Shown: positions 1 to 8,111 of the stretch, piece by piece
How positions within the stretch are numbered: the first letter of the stretch is position 1
Layout: each line of letters begins with the position of its first letter
NCBI GenBank assembly: GCA_913054205.1
Contig: CAJXJM010000018.1
Coordinates: 1-14,163 of the forward strand
Length of the DNA stretch: 14,163 nt
Direction: 5' to 3'
Source of the DNA: an uncultured Rhodospirillaceae bacterium
Lineage (GTDB): Bacteria > Pseudomonadota > Alphaproteobacteria > Rhodospirillales > UBA2165
The notes under the pieces: generated by a model
Told to the model about the DNA's origin: nothing
What the model saw: only the letters and a program-made list of their open reading frames with translations
Databases searched by the model: none
Made by a program: the position numbers and the translations under genes

Positions 1-416
1 TCTTGAATGCCGATGGGAAACGAGATGTGGCAAAGATCACCCGGCTTAATGCCCATGGCGGGATAAGTGCGCGCCCAGCTTTCGAGGCCGTATTTCACAT
101 CTTCGAAGGTACGGGGATAAAAGACGGGCTTTCCGGTCGAGCCGCCGGAGCGCCAATATTCCGCAATATCTTCCGGCGGCGCGACGTTAAAGTTCTCCAT
201 GAATTCAGCGTGGTCGAATTTGCGCAGGATTTCTTTGGTGACGATGGGAATTTGGCCCCAGACTTCCGGGTCGTCCAATTTATTGCCGTCGATATGTTCG
301 AGTTTGCCGTGATACCATTTGGCGGTTTTGGCGCGCACAAAGGCGATTTTTTTGCGCTCGCTTTGGATTTTCCGCACTTCGTCGCGGGACGCGGGTAGGG
401 GCAATAAATCCGTCAT
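1..416 (-). CDS. PaaK-type aryl/acyl-CoA ligase (AMP-forming), N-terminal part
   Basis: This is the N-terminal 138 codons of an adenylate-forming CoA ligase of the phenylacetate-CoA ligase (PaaK) family; the rest lies beyond the left edge. Such enzymes activate a carboxylic acid with ATP and join it to coenzyme A in the cytoplasm. The clearest sign is the Ser/Gly/Thr-rich ATP-binding loop SGGSTGKP at about residues 90-97, followed by a Pro-Arg-Thr stretch. The N-terminal region, with its Trp-Tyr pair and 'IPIVTKEIL' segment, also matches the PaaK style. The start ATG (complement of 414-416) has AGGAGAG at 423-429, six bases upstream. It lies 33 bp downstream of the marR stop, so the two are probably cotranscribed. 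The divergent aryl-CoA monooxygenase suggests an aromatic acid substrate such as 2-aminobenzoate or salicylate. The substrate is inferred; the family is fairly sure. Confidence 0.85.
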   Translation of the reverse strand, partial: MTDLLPLPASRDEVRKIQSERKKIAFVRAKTAKWYHGKLEHIDGNKLDDPEVWGQIPIVTKEILRKFDHAEFMENFNVAPPEDIAEYWRSGGSTGKPVFYPRTFEDVKYGLESWARTYPAMGIKPGDLCHISFPIGIQ

Positions 417-449
417 GTTAGGCTCTCCTGATATCTCGGCTTTTTTATA

Positions 450-932
450 TTATGCAGCCGATTTATTATTTTTGATCGTCGTTTTTTCAAACTCGCGACG
501 CACTTCTATCAATTGTTTTACTAAATGCTTTTTACCTTGCTCAGGTAAATCCGCCATCATGTCAGACACCCAGCTTTCATGATCTTTAGCAATAATTTCA
601 AATAATCCACGACCGTGTTTAGTCAGTTTTACCTGAAAGCTGCGGCGATCCGTTGGGCTGGCGCGGCGTTTCAATTGTTTGTCGTTTTCCATGCGGTCCA
701 ATAGGCCGGTAATATTGCCGCCGGAAGCCATCAATAGATTTGCCAGTTCTCCTATTGTGAGCCATTTATCCTCAAAACGGTAGAGCTGCGACAAAACATC
801 AAATCGGACCAAGCTTAAATTATGATTTCGGCGCAACTGTCCATCAACATGCGCTACAATCGTCTTGGTGCATTTAATAAGCTGTAGCCAAAGGTGCAAA
901 GATGAGTTTTGCGTTTCTATTTTCTTTTCCAT
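450..932 (-). CDS. MarR-family transcriptional regulator
   Basis: A 160-residue winged-helix regulator of the MarR family, typical in length. Residues about 35-60 form the first helices of the DNA-binding domain. 'LTIGELANLLMASGGNITGLLDRMEND' (about 58-84) is the helix-turn-helix with its recognition helix. 'RRASPTDRRSFQVKLT' (about 89-104) is the wing with the family's D-R-R signature. Flanking helices at both ends would form the dimer interface. It is read together with the CoA ligase and diverges from the fused monooxygenase. A perfect 18-bp palindrome lies 36 bp upstream of its start and overlaps candidate promoters for both directions, so it probably represses its own operon and the monooxygenase. 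MarR proteins in aromatic degradation clusters often release DNA on binding an aryl-CoA intermediate; that ligand is an inference here. The ribosome site of its ATG is weak. Confidence 0.92.
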   Translation of the reverse strand: MEKKIETQNSSLHLWLQLIKCTKTIVAHVDGQLRRNHNLSLVRFDVLSQLYRFEDKWLTIGELANLLMASGGNITGLLDRMENDKQLKRRASPTDRRSFQVKLTKHGRGLFEIIAKDHESWVSDMMADLPEQGKKHLVKQLIEVRREFEKTTIKNNKSAA

Positions 933-948
933 TTATCAATCTTACGAC

Positions 949-982
949 TTGAATTCTAATATGTAAATATCTTATATATAAG
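949..982. promoter_or_regulatory. Candidate divergent promoters of marR and the monooxygenase
   Basis: Rightward: TTGAAT at 949-954 could be a -35 box, and TATATA at 973-978 (18-bp spacer) or TATAAG at 977-982 a -10, both inside the palindrome. Leftward: TAGAAT on the minus strand (complement of 953-958) is a fair -10 for marR, with its -35 region 17 bp away, also inside the palindrome. The region is very AT-rich, so the exact boxes are uncertain. Confidence 0.4.
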
Positions 983-985
983 ATA
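968..985. promoter_or_regulatory. Perfect 18-bp palindrome, probable MarR operator
   Basis: TATCTTATATATAAGATA reads identically on both strands with no mismatch. Its size and AT-rich symmetry suit a MarR dimer. It lies between the marR start (932) and the monooxygenase start (1007) and overlaps candidate promoter elements of both. A bound dimer would be expected to block transcription in both directions. The sequence is directly seen; the assignment to this MarR is inferred from position. Confidence 0.75.
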
Positions 986-1006
986 AATTAAAATTAAGGT
1001 ATAAGC

Positions 1007-3319
1007 ATGAAGATCGATATTGTGGGCGGTGGGCCGGGCGGATTATATTTCGCTATTTTGATGAAAAAGGCTTGGCCGAGCTACGATGTGACGGTGCATG
1101 AGCGCAACCGTGCAGACGATACCTTTGGATTTGGTGTTGTGTTCTCAGACGAAACCCTCGGCAATTTTCTATCCTATGATCCTGAGTCCTACATTTCGAT
1201 TACCGAAGCTTTTGCGTATTGGGATGAGATCGACTTTGTCTATCCGGGCGGCACCATTCGCACGACAGGCCACGGTTTCTGCGGCTGTGGGCGCAGGGAG
1301 CTTTTGCTCTTGCTTCAGCAACGCTGCCGCGAGTTGGGCGTTGGCATAAATTTCGAAGCCGACATTACGGATTTGACGCAGTTCGACGGCGCTGATCTCA
1401 TCGTTGGGGCGGACGGCATCAACTCTATTGTCCGGGAAACTCACAAAAAACATTTCCAGCCCGACATTGAGTACCGCCGCAATAAATTCGTCTGGTTTGG
1501 CAGCACTAAACCCTATGACGCGTTTACCTTCGATTTCAACACCAACGAGCACGGCATTTGGGTGCTCGGCGCCTATCAATATAATGAGGAGCTCTCGACT
1601 TGGATTATTGAAGCGCCGGAAGACACCTGGAAAAATGCCGCCGCCGATGTCGAAGATTTGGATGAGGCCGGGCTCATCGCCTATATGGAAAATCTGTGGG
1701 CGGATAAACTGGAAGGCCACACATTGGTCGCCAATAAATCCGTCTGGCGCACTTTTCCAACCATTCGAAACAAAAATTGGTATTACGAGAATGTCGTGCT
1801 GATGGGCGATGCGCTTCATACCGCGCATTACTCGATCGGCTCTGGCACCAAGCTCGCGATGGAAGATGCCATTGCATTGTTCGAAGCGTTTAAATCCGAG
1901 AACGCTGTTGAGAAAGCATTGCCGGCTTTTACCGAGGCGCGGCGCACCGAAACCGAGATTATCCAACATGCCGCCAATGTCAGTGTCGTCTGGACCGAAA
2001 ACGTCAAACGTTATTGGGATATGGATCCCATTCAGGCGACCTATTCAATGCTGACAAGGTCCAAACAAGTCACCCACGAGAATTTACGCCTCCGTGATCC
2101 TGCCTTTATTGATCAGGTTGAGGCGTGGTTCAGTGGACAGCAGACGGAACAGCCACCCGCAGGTACGGCGCCTATGTTTATGCCATTGCAATTGCGTGAC
2201 ATGCGGCTGGTTAATCGCGTGATGGTCTCGCCGATGGATATGTATTCCGCGGTCGATGGCGCGGTTGGGGATTTTCACTTTGTCCATTTTGGCAGTTTGG
2301 CCTTCGGTGGGGCGGGACTAATTTTTGCGGAGATGACTTGTGTCTCTGAAGAAGGCCGGATCACGCCGGGCTGCGCCGGACTTTACCACGACGACCACAT
2401 CGCTGCGTGGAAAAAATGCATCGACTTTGTGCAGGAGAATTCCGACGCCAAGTTCTGCATGCAAATTGGACACGCTGGCCGGAAAGGCTCCACCCGTGTT
2501 GCCTGGGAAGGCATGGACAAACCCTTAGAGGAGGGCAACTGGCCATTGATCGCACCCTCTGCACTTCCGTTTTATCCGGAAAGCCAAACACCGCGGGAAA
2601 TGACCCGTAACGACATGGATCAGGTGAAAGCGGACTTTGTTCGAGCGACCCAACGCGCGATTGAAACCGGCGCTGACATGATCGAACTTCACATGGCGCA
2701 TGGCTATTTGCTGTCTAGCTTCATCACCCCGGTGAGCAATCAACGAGACGATGAATATGGCGGTTCTCTCGAAAATCGCCTGCGCTTTCCGCTGGAGGTC
2801 TTTGAAGCTGTGCGCGCGGCCTGGCCGGACAAAAAGCCGATGTCGGTTAGACTGTCGGCAACCGACTGGATTGGCGAGGCGGGCATTGAGGGTAACGAGA
2901 CAGTTGAGATCGCAAAGATGTTCAAAAGCCGCGGCTGCGATCTTATCGATGTCTCAGCGGGTCAAACCACACCCGATGCTGAGCCGATCTATGGTCGCAT
3001 GTTCCAAACCTGGTTTTCCGAGCAAGTCCGCCTTGAGGCTAAAATCCCGACAATCGCTGTCGGCAACATAACAAGCTGGGATCAAGTCAATACGATCATC
3101 GCCGCGGGCCGGGCCGATATCGTGGCGCTCGCAAGGCCGCATCTGACCAATCCACATTTCACGCTTCAGGCAGCGGCTTTTTATAACCATGAAGCTCAAC
3201 GCTGGCCGGTTCAATACGACAGTGGCCAGGAACAATCCCTGCGTCTCGGGCTGCGCGACCGCGCCGATGAACTCGAGCTCAAAAAAGCCGCCCGGCCGGA
3301 TAGCCATCGGCGGGGATAG
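1007..3319 (+). CDS. Fused FAD monooxygenase / Old Yellow Enzyme-like reductase (2-aminobenzoyl-CoA or salicylyl-CoA 5-hydroxylase type)
   Basis: A 770-residue two-domain flavoprotein. Residues 1 to about 375 are an aromatic-ring FAD hydroxylase: GGGPGG at 7-12 binds the FAD ADP part, 'GADGINS' is the middle motif, and the MGDALHT segment at 266-272 contacts the FAD ribityl chain. After a Pro/Gln-rich linker (about 379-389), residues 390 to about 745 form an NADH:flavin oxidoreductase of the Old Yellow Enzyme family, with HMAHG at 562-566 (H562 and H565) and the 'NQRDDEYGGSLENR' signature. This architecture and length match 2-aminobenzoyl-CoA monooxygenase/reductase of Azoarcus evansii and proteins annotated as bifunctional salicylyl-CoA 5-hydroxylase/oxidoreductase. 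The family hydroxylates the aryl-CoA ring at C5 with O2 and NADH, and the second domain can reduce the ring. TAAGG at 995-999 precedes the ATG. It diverges from the marR-ligase unit. Whether the substrate carries an amino or a hydroxyl group cannot be decided here. Confidence 0.9.
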   Translation: MKIDIVGGGPGGLYFAILMKKAWPSYDVTVHERNRADDTFGFGVVFSDETLGNFLSYDPESYISITEAFAYWDEIDFVYPGGTIRTTGHGFCGCGRRELLLLLQQRCRELGVGINFEADITDLTQFDGADLIVGADGINSIVRETHKKHFQPDIEYRRNKFVWFGSTKPYDAFTFDFNTNEHGIWVLGAYQYNEELSTWIIEAPEDTWKNAAADVEDLDEAGLIAYMENLWADKLEGHTLVANKSVWRTFPTIRNKNWYYENVVLMGDALHTAHYSIGSGTKLAMEDAIALFEAFKSENAVEKALPAFTEARRTETEIIQHAANVSVVWTENVKRYWDMDPIQATYSMLTRSKQVTHENLRLRDPAFIDQVEAWFSGQQTEQPPAGTAPMFMPLQLRDMRLVNRVMVSPMDMYSAVDGAVGDFHFVHFGSLAFGGAGLIFAEMTCVSEEGRITPGCAGLYHDDHIAAWKKCIDFVQENSDAKFCMQIGHAGRKGSTRVAWEGMDKPLEEGNWPLIAPSALPFYPESQTPREMTRNDMDQVKADFVRATQRAIETGADMIELHMAHGYLLSSFITPVSNQRDDEYGGSLENRLRFPLEVFEAVRAAWPDKKPMSVRLSATDWIGEAGIEGNETVEIAKMFKSRGCDLIDVSAGQTTPDAEPIYGRMFQTWFSEQVRLEAKIPTIAVGNITSWDQVNTIIAAGRADIVALARPHLTNPHFTLQAAAFYNHEAQRWPVQYDSGQEQSLRLGLRDRADELELKKAARPDSHRRG

Positions 3320-3378
3320 GCACATTCCTTCTGCCGTTGTGGGAGAGGGAGGTAACGTGTGAAATGCCGTAACACTCT

Positions 3379-3467
3379 CGTCACCCTGGACTTGAACCAG
3401 GGTCCAGAATCTTAGAACCGAGTATCAACTTAGATTTTTTTGGATTCTGGCCTACGCCAGAACGACG
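3379..3467. repeat. Palindromic intergenic repeat element
   Basis: An 89-bp unit with inverted ends CGTC (3379-3382) and GACG (3464-3467). It contains nested hairpins: CCTGG/CCAGG around a short loop on the left, TTCTGG/CCAGAA (about 3445-3462) on the right, and CCAGAATC pairing with GATTCTGG across the middle. The wording around 'gtcaccctggacttgaacc' resembles interspersed palindromes common between genes of many alphaproteobacteria. It lies behind the monooxygenase gene and may stabilise mRNA ends or act as a weak terminator. Only one copy is seen in the window. Confidence 0.6.
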
Positions 3468-3500
3468 GTGGTGCATTTTCACCCCCACCCCACTATCCTA

Positions 3501-3530
3501 TTGACTTAGAGCACCAAAACGCCTTAATAC
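3501..3530 (+). promoter_or_regulatory. Candidate leuL-leuA promoter
   Basis: TTGACT at 3501-3506 matches the sigma70 -35 consensus at five of six bases. A weaker -10 (TAATAC, 3525-3530) follows after 18 bp. Transcription from here would start near 3537, just ahead of the leader ORF at 3564. The -35 is good and the -10 mediocre. Confidence 0.4.
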
Positions 3531-3563
3531 GCCCTTATTGGTAATTCGTTTGGAACGGTTTTT

Positions 3564-3701
3564 ATGTTTGTTGAACAGAAAATCAGAAATGCACGATTAA
3601 GCGGTGTTGAGAGTAAGTTCTCGGCAGCGACATTTGCGCGTGCGGAATTGCCAACTCAGAATATTCTACTCGGACTGGCCCTACGACTTAGGCGCCCCTG
3701 A
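3564..3701 (+). CDS. leuL: leuA leader peptide (Leu-rich, 45 residues)
   Basis: A small ORF whose C-terminal part reads N-I-L-L-G-L-A-L-R-L-R-R-P before a TGA stop. From 3666 to 3689 there are five Leu codons in eight (CTA CTC gga CTG gcc CTA cga CTT), two of them CTA. It starts at ATG 3564 behind GGAACGG (3552-3558), ends 83 bp before leuA, and lies directly behind the candidate promoter. A run of codons for the end product ahead of a leucine biosynthesis gene is the hallmark of a ribosome-stalling leader peptide. The likely role is sensing charged leucyl-tRNA and adjusting leuA expression. Forty-five residues is long for such a peptide, and a start inside the ORF (for example TTG at 3648) is possible. 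Only the Leu-rich tail need matter. Confidence 0.7.
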   Translation: MFVEQKIRNARLSGVESKFSAATFARAELPTQNILLGLALRLRRP

Positions 3702-3781
3702 TCGCGCACGCTAAATATGCGGCATGTGTTCAGGGGAATAAATCGTCTTAGAACCGTAAACGCTATTTAGAAAGGTCCAGT
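3638..3781 (+). promoter_or_regulatory. Possible leuA attenuator/RNA switch with competing pairings
   Basis: Three pairings are visible in the leader RNA. GCGTGCG (3638-3644) pairs with CGCACGC (3705-3711). CCCCTGA (3695-3701, containing the leader stop codon) pairs with TCAGGGG (3730-3736). ACTGGCC (3674-3680, inside the Leu codons) can pair with GG-CCAGT (3774-3781, one bulged T), which includes the GG of the leuA ribosome site. The first and third cover or flank the Leu codons, so a stalled ribosome would change them. No U-tract follows any hairpin, so a classical terminator is not seen. Control at translation initiation is the inferred alternative. No folding energies were computed. Confidence 0.4.
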
Positions 3782-3784
3782 AAA

Positions 3785-5338
3785 ATGACTACCAACACAT
3801 CAAATGAAATTATAATTTTCGATACCACCTTGCGTGATGGCGAGCAATCGCCGGGCGCGTCCATGAACCTGTCCGAGAAAATTCGGATTGCCGAAGTTCT
3901 GGAAGATATGGATGTCGATGTTATCGAAGCCGGCTTCCCAATCGCCTCAAATGGTGATTTTGAAGCTGTCCATGAAATCGCCAAGCTGGTGAAAGGCTCG
4001 ATCATCTGTGGTTTAGCCCGATCGAGCAAAGGCGATATCGACCGCTGCGCTGAGGCGATTAAGCCTGCCGAACGCGGTCGCATTCACACTTTTATCTCAA
4101 CGTCGCCTCTGCATATGAAATTCAAATTGCAGATGGAACCGGAAGAGGTACATCAGGCGGTGATTGATAGCGTCACTCATGCGCGCAATTTCACCGATGA
4201 CGTCGAATGGTCCTGCGAAGATGGCTCCAGAACCGAGCATGACTTCATGTGCCAGACGATTGAGTCTGCGATTGATGCCGGGGCAACAACCATCAATATC
4301 CCCGATACCGTCGGCTATGCAATGCCTATGGAATATGCCGCAATGATCGAAATGGTGATGAACCGTGTGCCGAATATCGACAAAGCGATTATCTCGGTGC
4401 ATTGCCATAATGATCTGGGCATGGCGGTCGCCAACTCTTTGGCTGCCGTTCAAGTTGGTGCCCGCCAGGTTGAATGCACAATTAACGGCTTAGGCGAGCG
4501 CGCTGGTAATGCGGCGATGGAAGAGATCATCATGGGGCTGCGTACCCGTCCAGATCACTTACCTTTTACAACGCGCGTAAAATCCGAGCTGATCACCAAA
4601 GCATCGCGATTGGTCTCGACCGTCACAGGGTTCACCGTGCAGCCAAACAAGGCAATCGTCGGCGCAAATGCTTTTGCGCATGAATCTGGTATTCACCAGG
4701 ACGGCATGTTGAAAAACGCGCAAACTTACGAAATCATGACACCGGAATCGGTTGGTCTGACCGAAAGTAAATTGGTCATGGGGAAACATTCGGGCCGTCA
4801 TGCCTTCCGCGAAAAGCTGATCGAGTTGGGTTATGATTTAGGCGACAACGCTGTCCAAGATGCTTTTAAACGTTTCAAAGATTTGGCGGACGTTAAAAAA
4901 GATGTCTATGACGAAGACATTGTCGCCATTGTCGATGACGCTTTTGTGCGCACCAACGACCGGATCAATTTGGAAAAGCTGGAAGTATTGTGCGGCACCG
5001 AACATCAGCCGCCCAAAGCTACCATGACTTTGGACGTGGATGGCGAGTCCAAATCTGCCGAAATGACAGGTGACGGTCCCGTCGATGCGATCTTCAAAGG
5101 TATCAAGGAACTGACCGGTATTGAGCCGCATCTGCAATTATATCAGGTTCATGCGGTGACCCAAGGAACGGATGCGCAGGCGGAAGTTACCGTCCGCCTG
5201 GAAGAAGACGGCAAAACCGTCAACGGTCAGGGCGCCGATACCGATACCATGGTGGCCTCCGCCAAGGCCTATATCAACGCCTTGAACAAGCTGTTGGTCA
5301 AACGCGAAAAAACAGCACCAAGCGCGTTGTCTGCCTAA
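3785..5338 (+). CDS. leuA: 2-isopropylmalate synthase
   Basis: This enzyme condenses acetyl-CoA with 2-ketoisovalerate to 2-isopropylmalate, the first committed step of leucine synthesis, in the cytoplasm. The 517-residue protein has the usual order. An HMGL-like TIM barrel opens with FDTTLRDGEQSPG (12-24; R17 and D18 act in catalysis and metal binding). HCHNDLG at 206-212 supplies the metal-binding histidines. HESGIHQDG starts at 299. The C-terminal leucine-binding regulatory domain (about 385-510) gives feedback inhibition. The AAAGG ribosome site (3771-3775) lies nine bases before the ATG. The gene follows a leader with a Leu-rich peptide and is closed by a rho-independent terminator, so it appears to be its own transcription unit ahead of mreB. 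The length is that of the shorter bacterial LeuA type, and nothing is missing. Confidence 0.97.
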   Translation: MTTNTSNEIIIFDTTLRDGEQSPGASMNLSEKIRIAEVLEDMDVDVIEAGFPIASNGDFEAVHEIAKLVKGSIICGLARSSKGDIDRCAEAIKPAERGRIHTFISTSPLHMKFKLQMEPEEVHQAVIDSVTHARNFTDDVEWSCEDGSRTEHDFMCQTIESAIDAGATTINIPDTVGYAMPMEYAAMIEMVMNRVPNIDKAIISVHCHNDLGMAVANSLAAVQVGARQVECTINGLGERAGNAAMEEIIMGLRTRPDHLPFTTRVKSELITKASRLVSTVTGFTVQPNKAIVGANAFAHESGIHQDGMLKNAQTYEIMTPESVGLTESKLVMGKHSGRHAFREKLIELGYDLGDNAVQDAFKRFKDLADVKKDVYDEDIVAIVDDAFVRTNDRINLEKLEVLCGTEHQPPKATMTLDVDGESKSAEMTGDGPVDAIFKGIKELTGIEPHLQLYQVHAVTQGTDAQAEVTVRLEEDGKTVNGQGADTDTMVASAKAYINALNKLLVKREKTAPSALSA

Positions 5339-5366
5339 TTTTAGCCAATATTTCGTTTTAGAAGGT

Positions 5367-5405
5367 AAAAAGCCGGGGTAGTCGCCTATGCTGCGCCGGT
5401 TTTTT
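5367..5405 (+). terminator. Rho-independent terminator of leuA
   Basis: AAAAAGCCGG at 5367-5376 pairs with CCGGTTTTTT at 5396-5405, one G-T wobble included, around a loop of about 19 bases. The 3' arm ends in six T. It starts 28 bp after the leuA stop and separates leuA from mreB. Confidence 0.8.
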
Positions 5406-5502
5406 GCAAATAATGTATGTATCTCTTTGATTGTTTGGCGCGAATCGGATAGAGATTGTTAAGAATTAGCTTCCATGATGGATGTTAATCGATTCTTATT
5501 AG

Positions 5503-6567
<1,065 letters not shown>

Positions 6568-6584
6568 TATGGGCTGTGAAATAT

Positions 6585-6611
6585 AATACTGGGAAAAACC
6601 CCGGTAGTATT
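6585..6611 (+). promoter_or_regulatory. Hairpin in the mreB-mreC gap
   Basis: AATACT (6585-6590) pairs with AGTATT (6606-6611), and an inner GGG pairs with CCC around an A-rich loop. No T-tract follows, so it is not a normal terminator. It could protect the 3' end of mreB mRNA and help set MreB above MreC. That role is an inference. Confidence 0.45.
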
Positions 6612-6628
6612 GAAAACATCGACTCCGA

Positions 6629-6645
6629 TGCCATATATTATGGCA
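6629..6645 (+). promoter_or_regulatory. Perfect 7-bp inverted repeat before mreC
   Basis: TGCCATATATTATGGCA has two perfect seven-base arms and a three-base loop. It ends 25 bp before the mreC ribosome site. It could be an RNA hairpin (processing or stability) or a protein-binding site on DNA; no T-tract follows. Confidence 0.45.
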
Positions 6646-6670
6646 GTGATATCAGGCCGTTAGACAAAAC

Positions 6671-6684
6671 GGAGACAGATTTTG
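6671..6684 (+). promoter_or_regulatory. Ribosome binding site deciding the TTG start of mreC
   Basis: GGAGA at 6671-6675 lies six bases before TTG 6682-6684. The next in-frame ATG (6748-6750) has no comparable site and would begin inside the membrane segment, so the TTG is preferred. Confidence 0.65.
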
Positions 6685-7584
6685 GAACAGCGCCCTAGCG
6701 CTCTATTACGCATTGCAGCGCCACTGAAAAGCTTGGTTCAGCGCTTCATGTATCTTGGACTGATTGCCGCCGCATTCGGTCTGATGCTGCTTGGCAAGGT
6801 CGATGCTGTGCTGGTGGATCGCGTGCGCGCTGAAGTCACCGATGCTTTTGCACCTATTTTAGAAGCCATATCCAAACCTATTGCGACGGTTTCCAAGGGA
6901 GTCCAAAATTTCCAAGAATTGGCCGTCATCCGAGACGAGAACGCCAAGCTCAAGCAACAAAACGCGCGGCTAATGCAATGGCAGACTGTCGCCCGCAAAT
7001 TGCAGTCAGAAAACGCAGCGCTCCAACAACTCCTTGGCGTGGTGCATGACAAATCTGCCAAATACGTTTCCGCCCGCGTGATCGCCGGCTCAGGTGGTGC
7101 CTTCTCGAATATGCTGATTGTTAATGCCGGCCTAAACAACGGCGTGCACAAAGGTCATGCGGTCGTCAGTGACCGTGGCATTATCGGTCGTGTGTCTCAA
7201 GTTTCAAACCGGTCAGCTCGCGTGCTTTTGTTGACAGATATCAATTCCAGAGTTCCCGTGCTGATCGAAAGCAATCGGACGCGGGCGATTATGGCAGGCG
7301 GAAATACCAGCCGTACCAAGCTTATACATTTGCCACCAGGTGCGCGCGTTACGCCAAGTGATCGGATCGTTACCTCGGGACATGGCGGCGCCTTTCCGCC
7401 CGGTTTGCCGGTGGGTGTGGTCGCATCTGTGACGGATGGCGGTATCAATGTCCAATTATTTGCCGATTATTCGAGGCTGGAATATGTTCGCATCGCTGAT
7501 TTCGGATTAAACGGATTGGTTGATATGAGCGTGCAGAGAAGCTCTGCAAAGAACAAGGTAGGCGGTAAAACCCGTAAAAAATGA
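6682..7584 (+). CDS. mreC: Rod shape-determining protein MreC
   Basis: Bitopic membrane scaffold of the elongation complex, which contacts PBP2 in the periplasm and activates PBP2-RodA. The 300-residue protein has a short basic cytoplasmic head (1-22), one transmembrane helix (about 23-38) and a periplasmic coiled coil (about 78-118, with repeats such as 'ENAKLKQQNARL'). Two beta-barrel domains follow from about 125 to 280, with the family's GxxxGHAVV and 'GIIGRVSQVS' segments. The tail is basic (GGKTRKK). It starts at TTG behind a good GGAGA site and overlaps mreD by four bases (ATGA), which indicates translational coupling. It is separated from mreB by 114 bp containing two hairpins. Confidence 0.93.
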   Translation: MEQRPSALLRIAAPLKSLVQRFMYLGLIAAAFGLMLLGKVDAVLVDRVRAEVTDAFAPILEAISKPIATVSKGVQNFQELAVIRDENAKLKQQNARLMQWQTVARKLQSENAALQQLLGVVHDKSAKYVSARVIAGSGGAFSNMLIVNAGLNNGVHKGHAVVSDRGIIGRVSQVSNRSARVLLLTDINSRVPVLIESNRTRAIMAGGNTSRTKLIHLPPGARVTPSDRIVTSGHGGAFPPGLPVGVVASVTDGGINVQLFADYSRLEYVRIADFGLNGLVDMSVQRSSAKNKVGGKTRKK

Positions 7585-8096
7585 ATGTCGCCGTTTGGCA
7601 AAAGCTCGATCAAATGGCCCGGGCAATTACGCCATTTGGATTGAGCCTTTTTCTCGTCATCCTGAGTGTGGTCCCCACTCACATTCCGGGGTATGCACAG
7701 ATTGCACCCATTTTGGCACTTGTTTCAATTTATCATTGGGCAATCTATCGACCTAATCTTCTGCCGCCGTTTGCAGTTTTTTTATTAGGGCTTCTACAGG
7801 ATCTGCTAATGGGTACGCCGGTTGGTCTGTACATTCTGGTATTTTTGACGGTTTACGGCATTGCTCTTTCTCAGCGCCGGTTTTTTGCTGGCAAGTCCTT
7901 CACGGTTTGTTGGTTTGGTTTCGCCGTTATATCGCTGGTAGCCTCGGTTGAAAGCTGGTTGTTGGCATCGGCTTGGAATTTGGCGCTAATGGATATTAAT
8001 GCCGTTACGTTTCAATATTTGTTATCTTTAGGAATATTCCCGATTGTTGCGTGGATATTTTTACGGTGGCAACAAGCTTTTTTACAGCAGGATTAG
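7581..8096 (+). CDS. mreD: Rod shape-determining protein MreD
   Basis: Small integral membrane protein of the elongasome, 171 residues and about five to six transmembrane helices. Hydrophobic blocks lie near residues 15-33, 38-55, 60-75, 80-97, 108-130 and 140-162. The 'LLGLLQDLLMGTPVGLY' segment (about 68-84) is the most recognisable MreD stretch, with the Q-D pair of the family. Its ATG overlaps the mreC stop, and it ends 15 bp before mrdA. MreD is poorly conserved in sequence, so the call rests on this motif, topology and position between mreC and mrdA. Confidence 0.9.
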   Translation: MNVAVWQKLDQMARAITPFGLSLFLVILSVVPTHIPGYAQIAPILALVSIYHWAIYRPNLLPPFAVFLLGLLQDLLMGTPVGLYILVFLTVYGIALSQRRFFAGKSFTVCWFGFAVISLVASVESWLLASAWNLALMDINAVTFQYLLSLGIFPIVAWIFLRWQQAFLQQD

Positions 8097-8111
8097 GCCC
8101 AGGACTTAGGC

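Noticed and set aside
1169..1969. Long open frame on the minus strand inside the monooxygenase gene (266 codons)
   Set aside because: Antisense shadow of a clear flavoprotein; no domain features and no ribosome site seen.
3695..3736. Classical transcription terminator in the leuA leader
   Set aside because: The CCCCTGA/TCAGGGG stem is followed by GAATAAATCG rather than a T-run; kept only as a possible regulatory pairing.
6585..6611. Rho-independent terminator after mreB
   Set aside because: The hairpin is bulged and no T-tract follows; mreC also lacks a clear promoter of its own.
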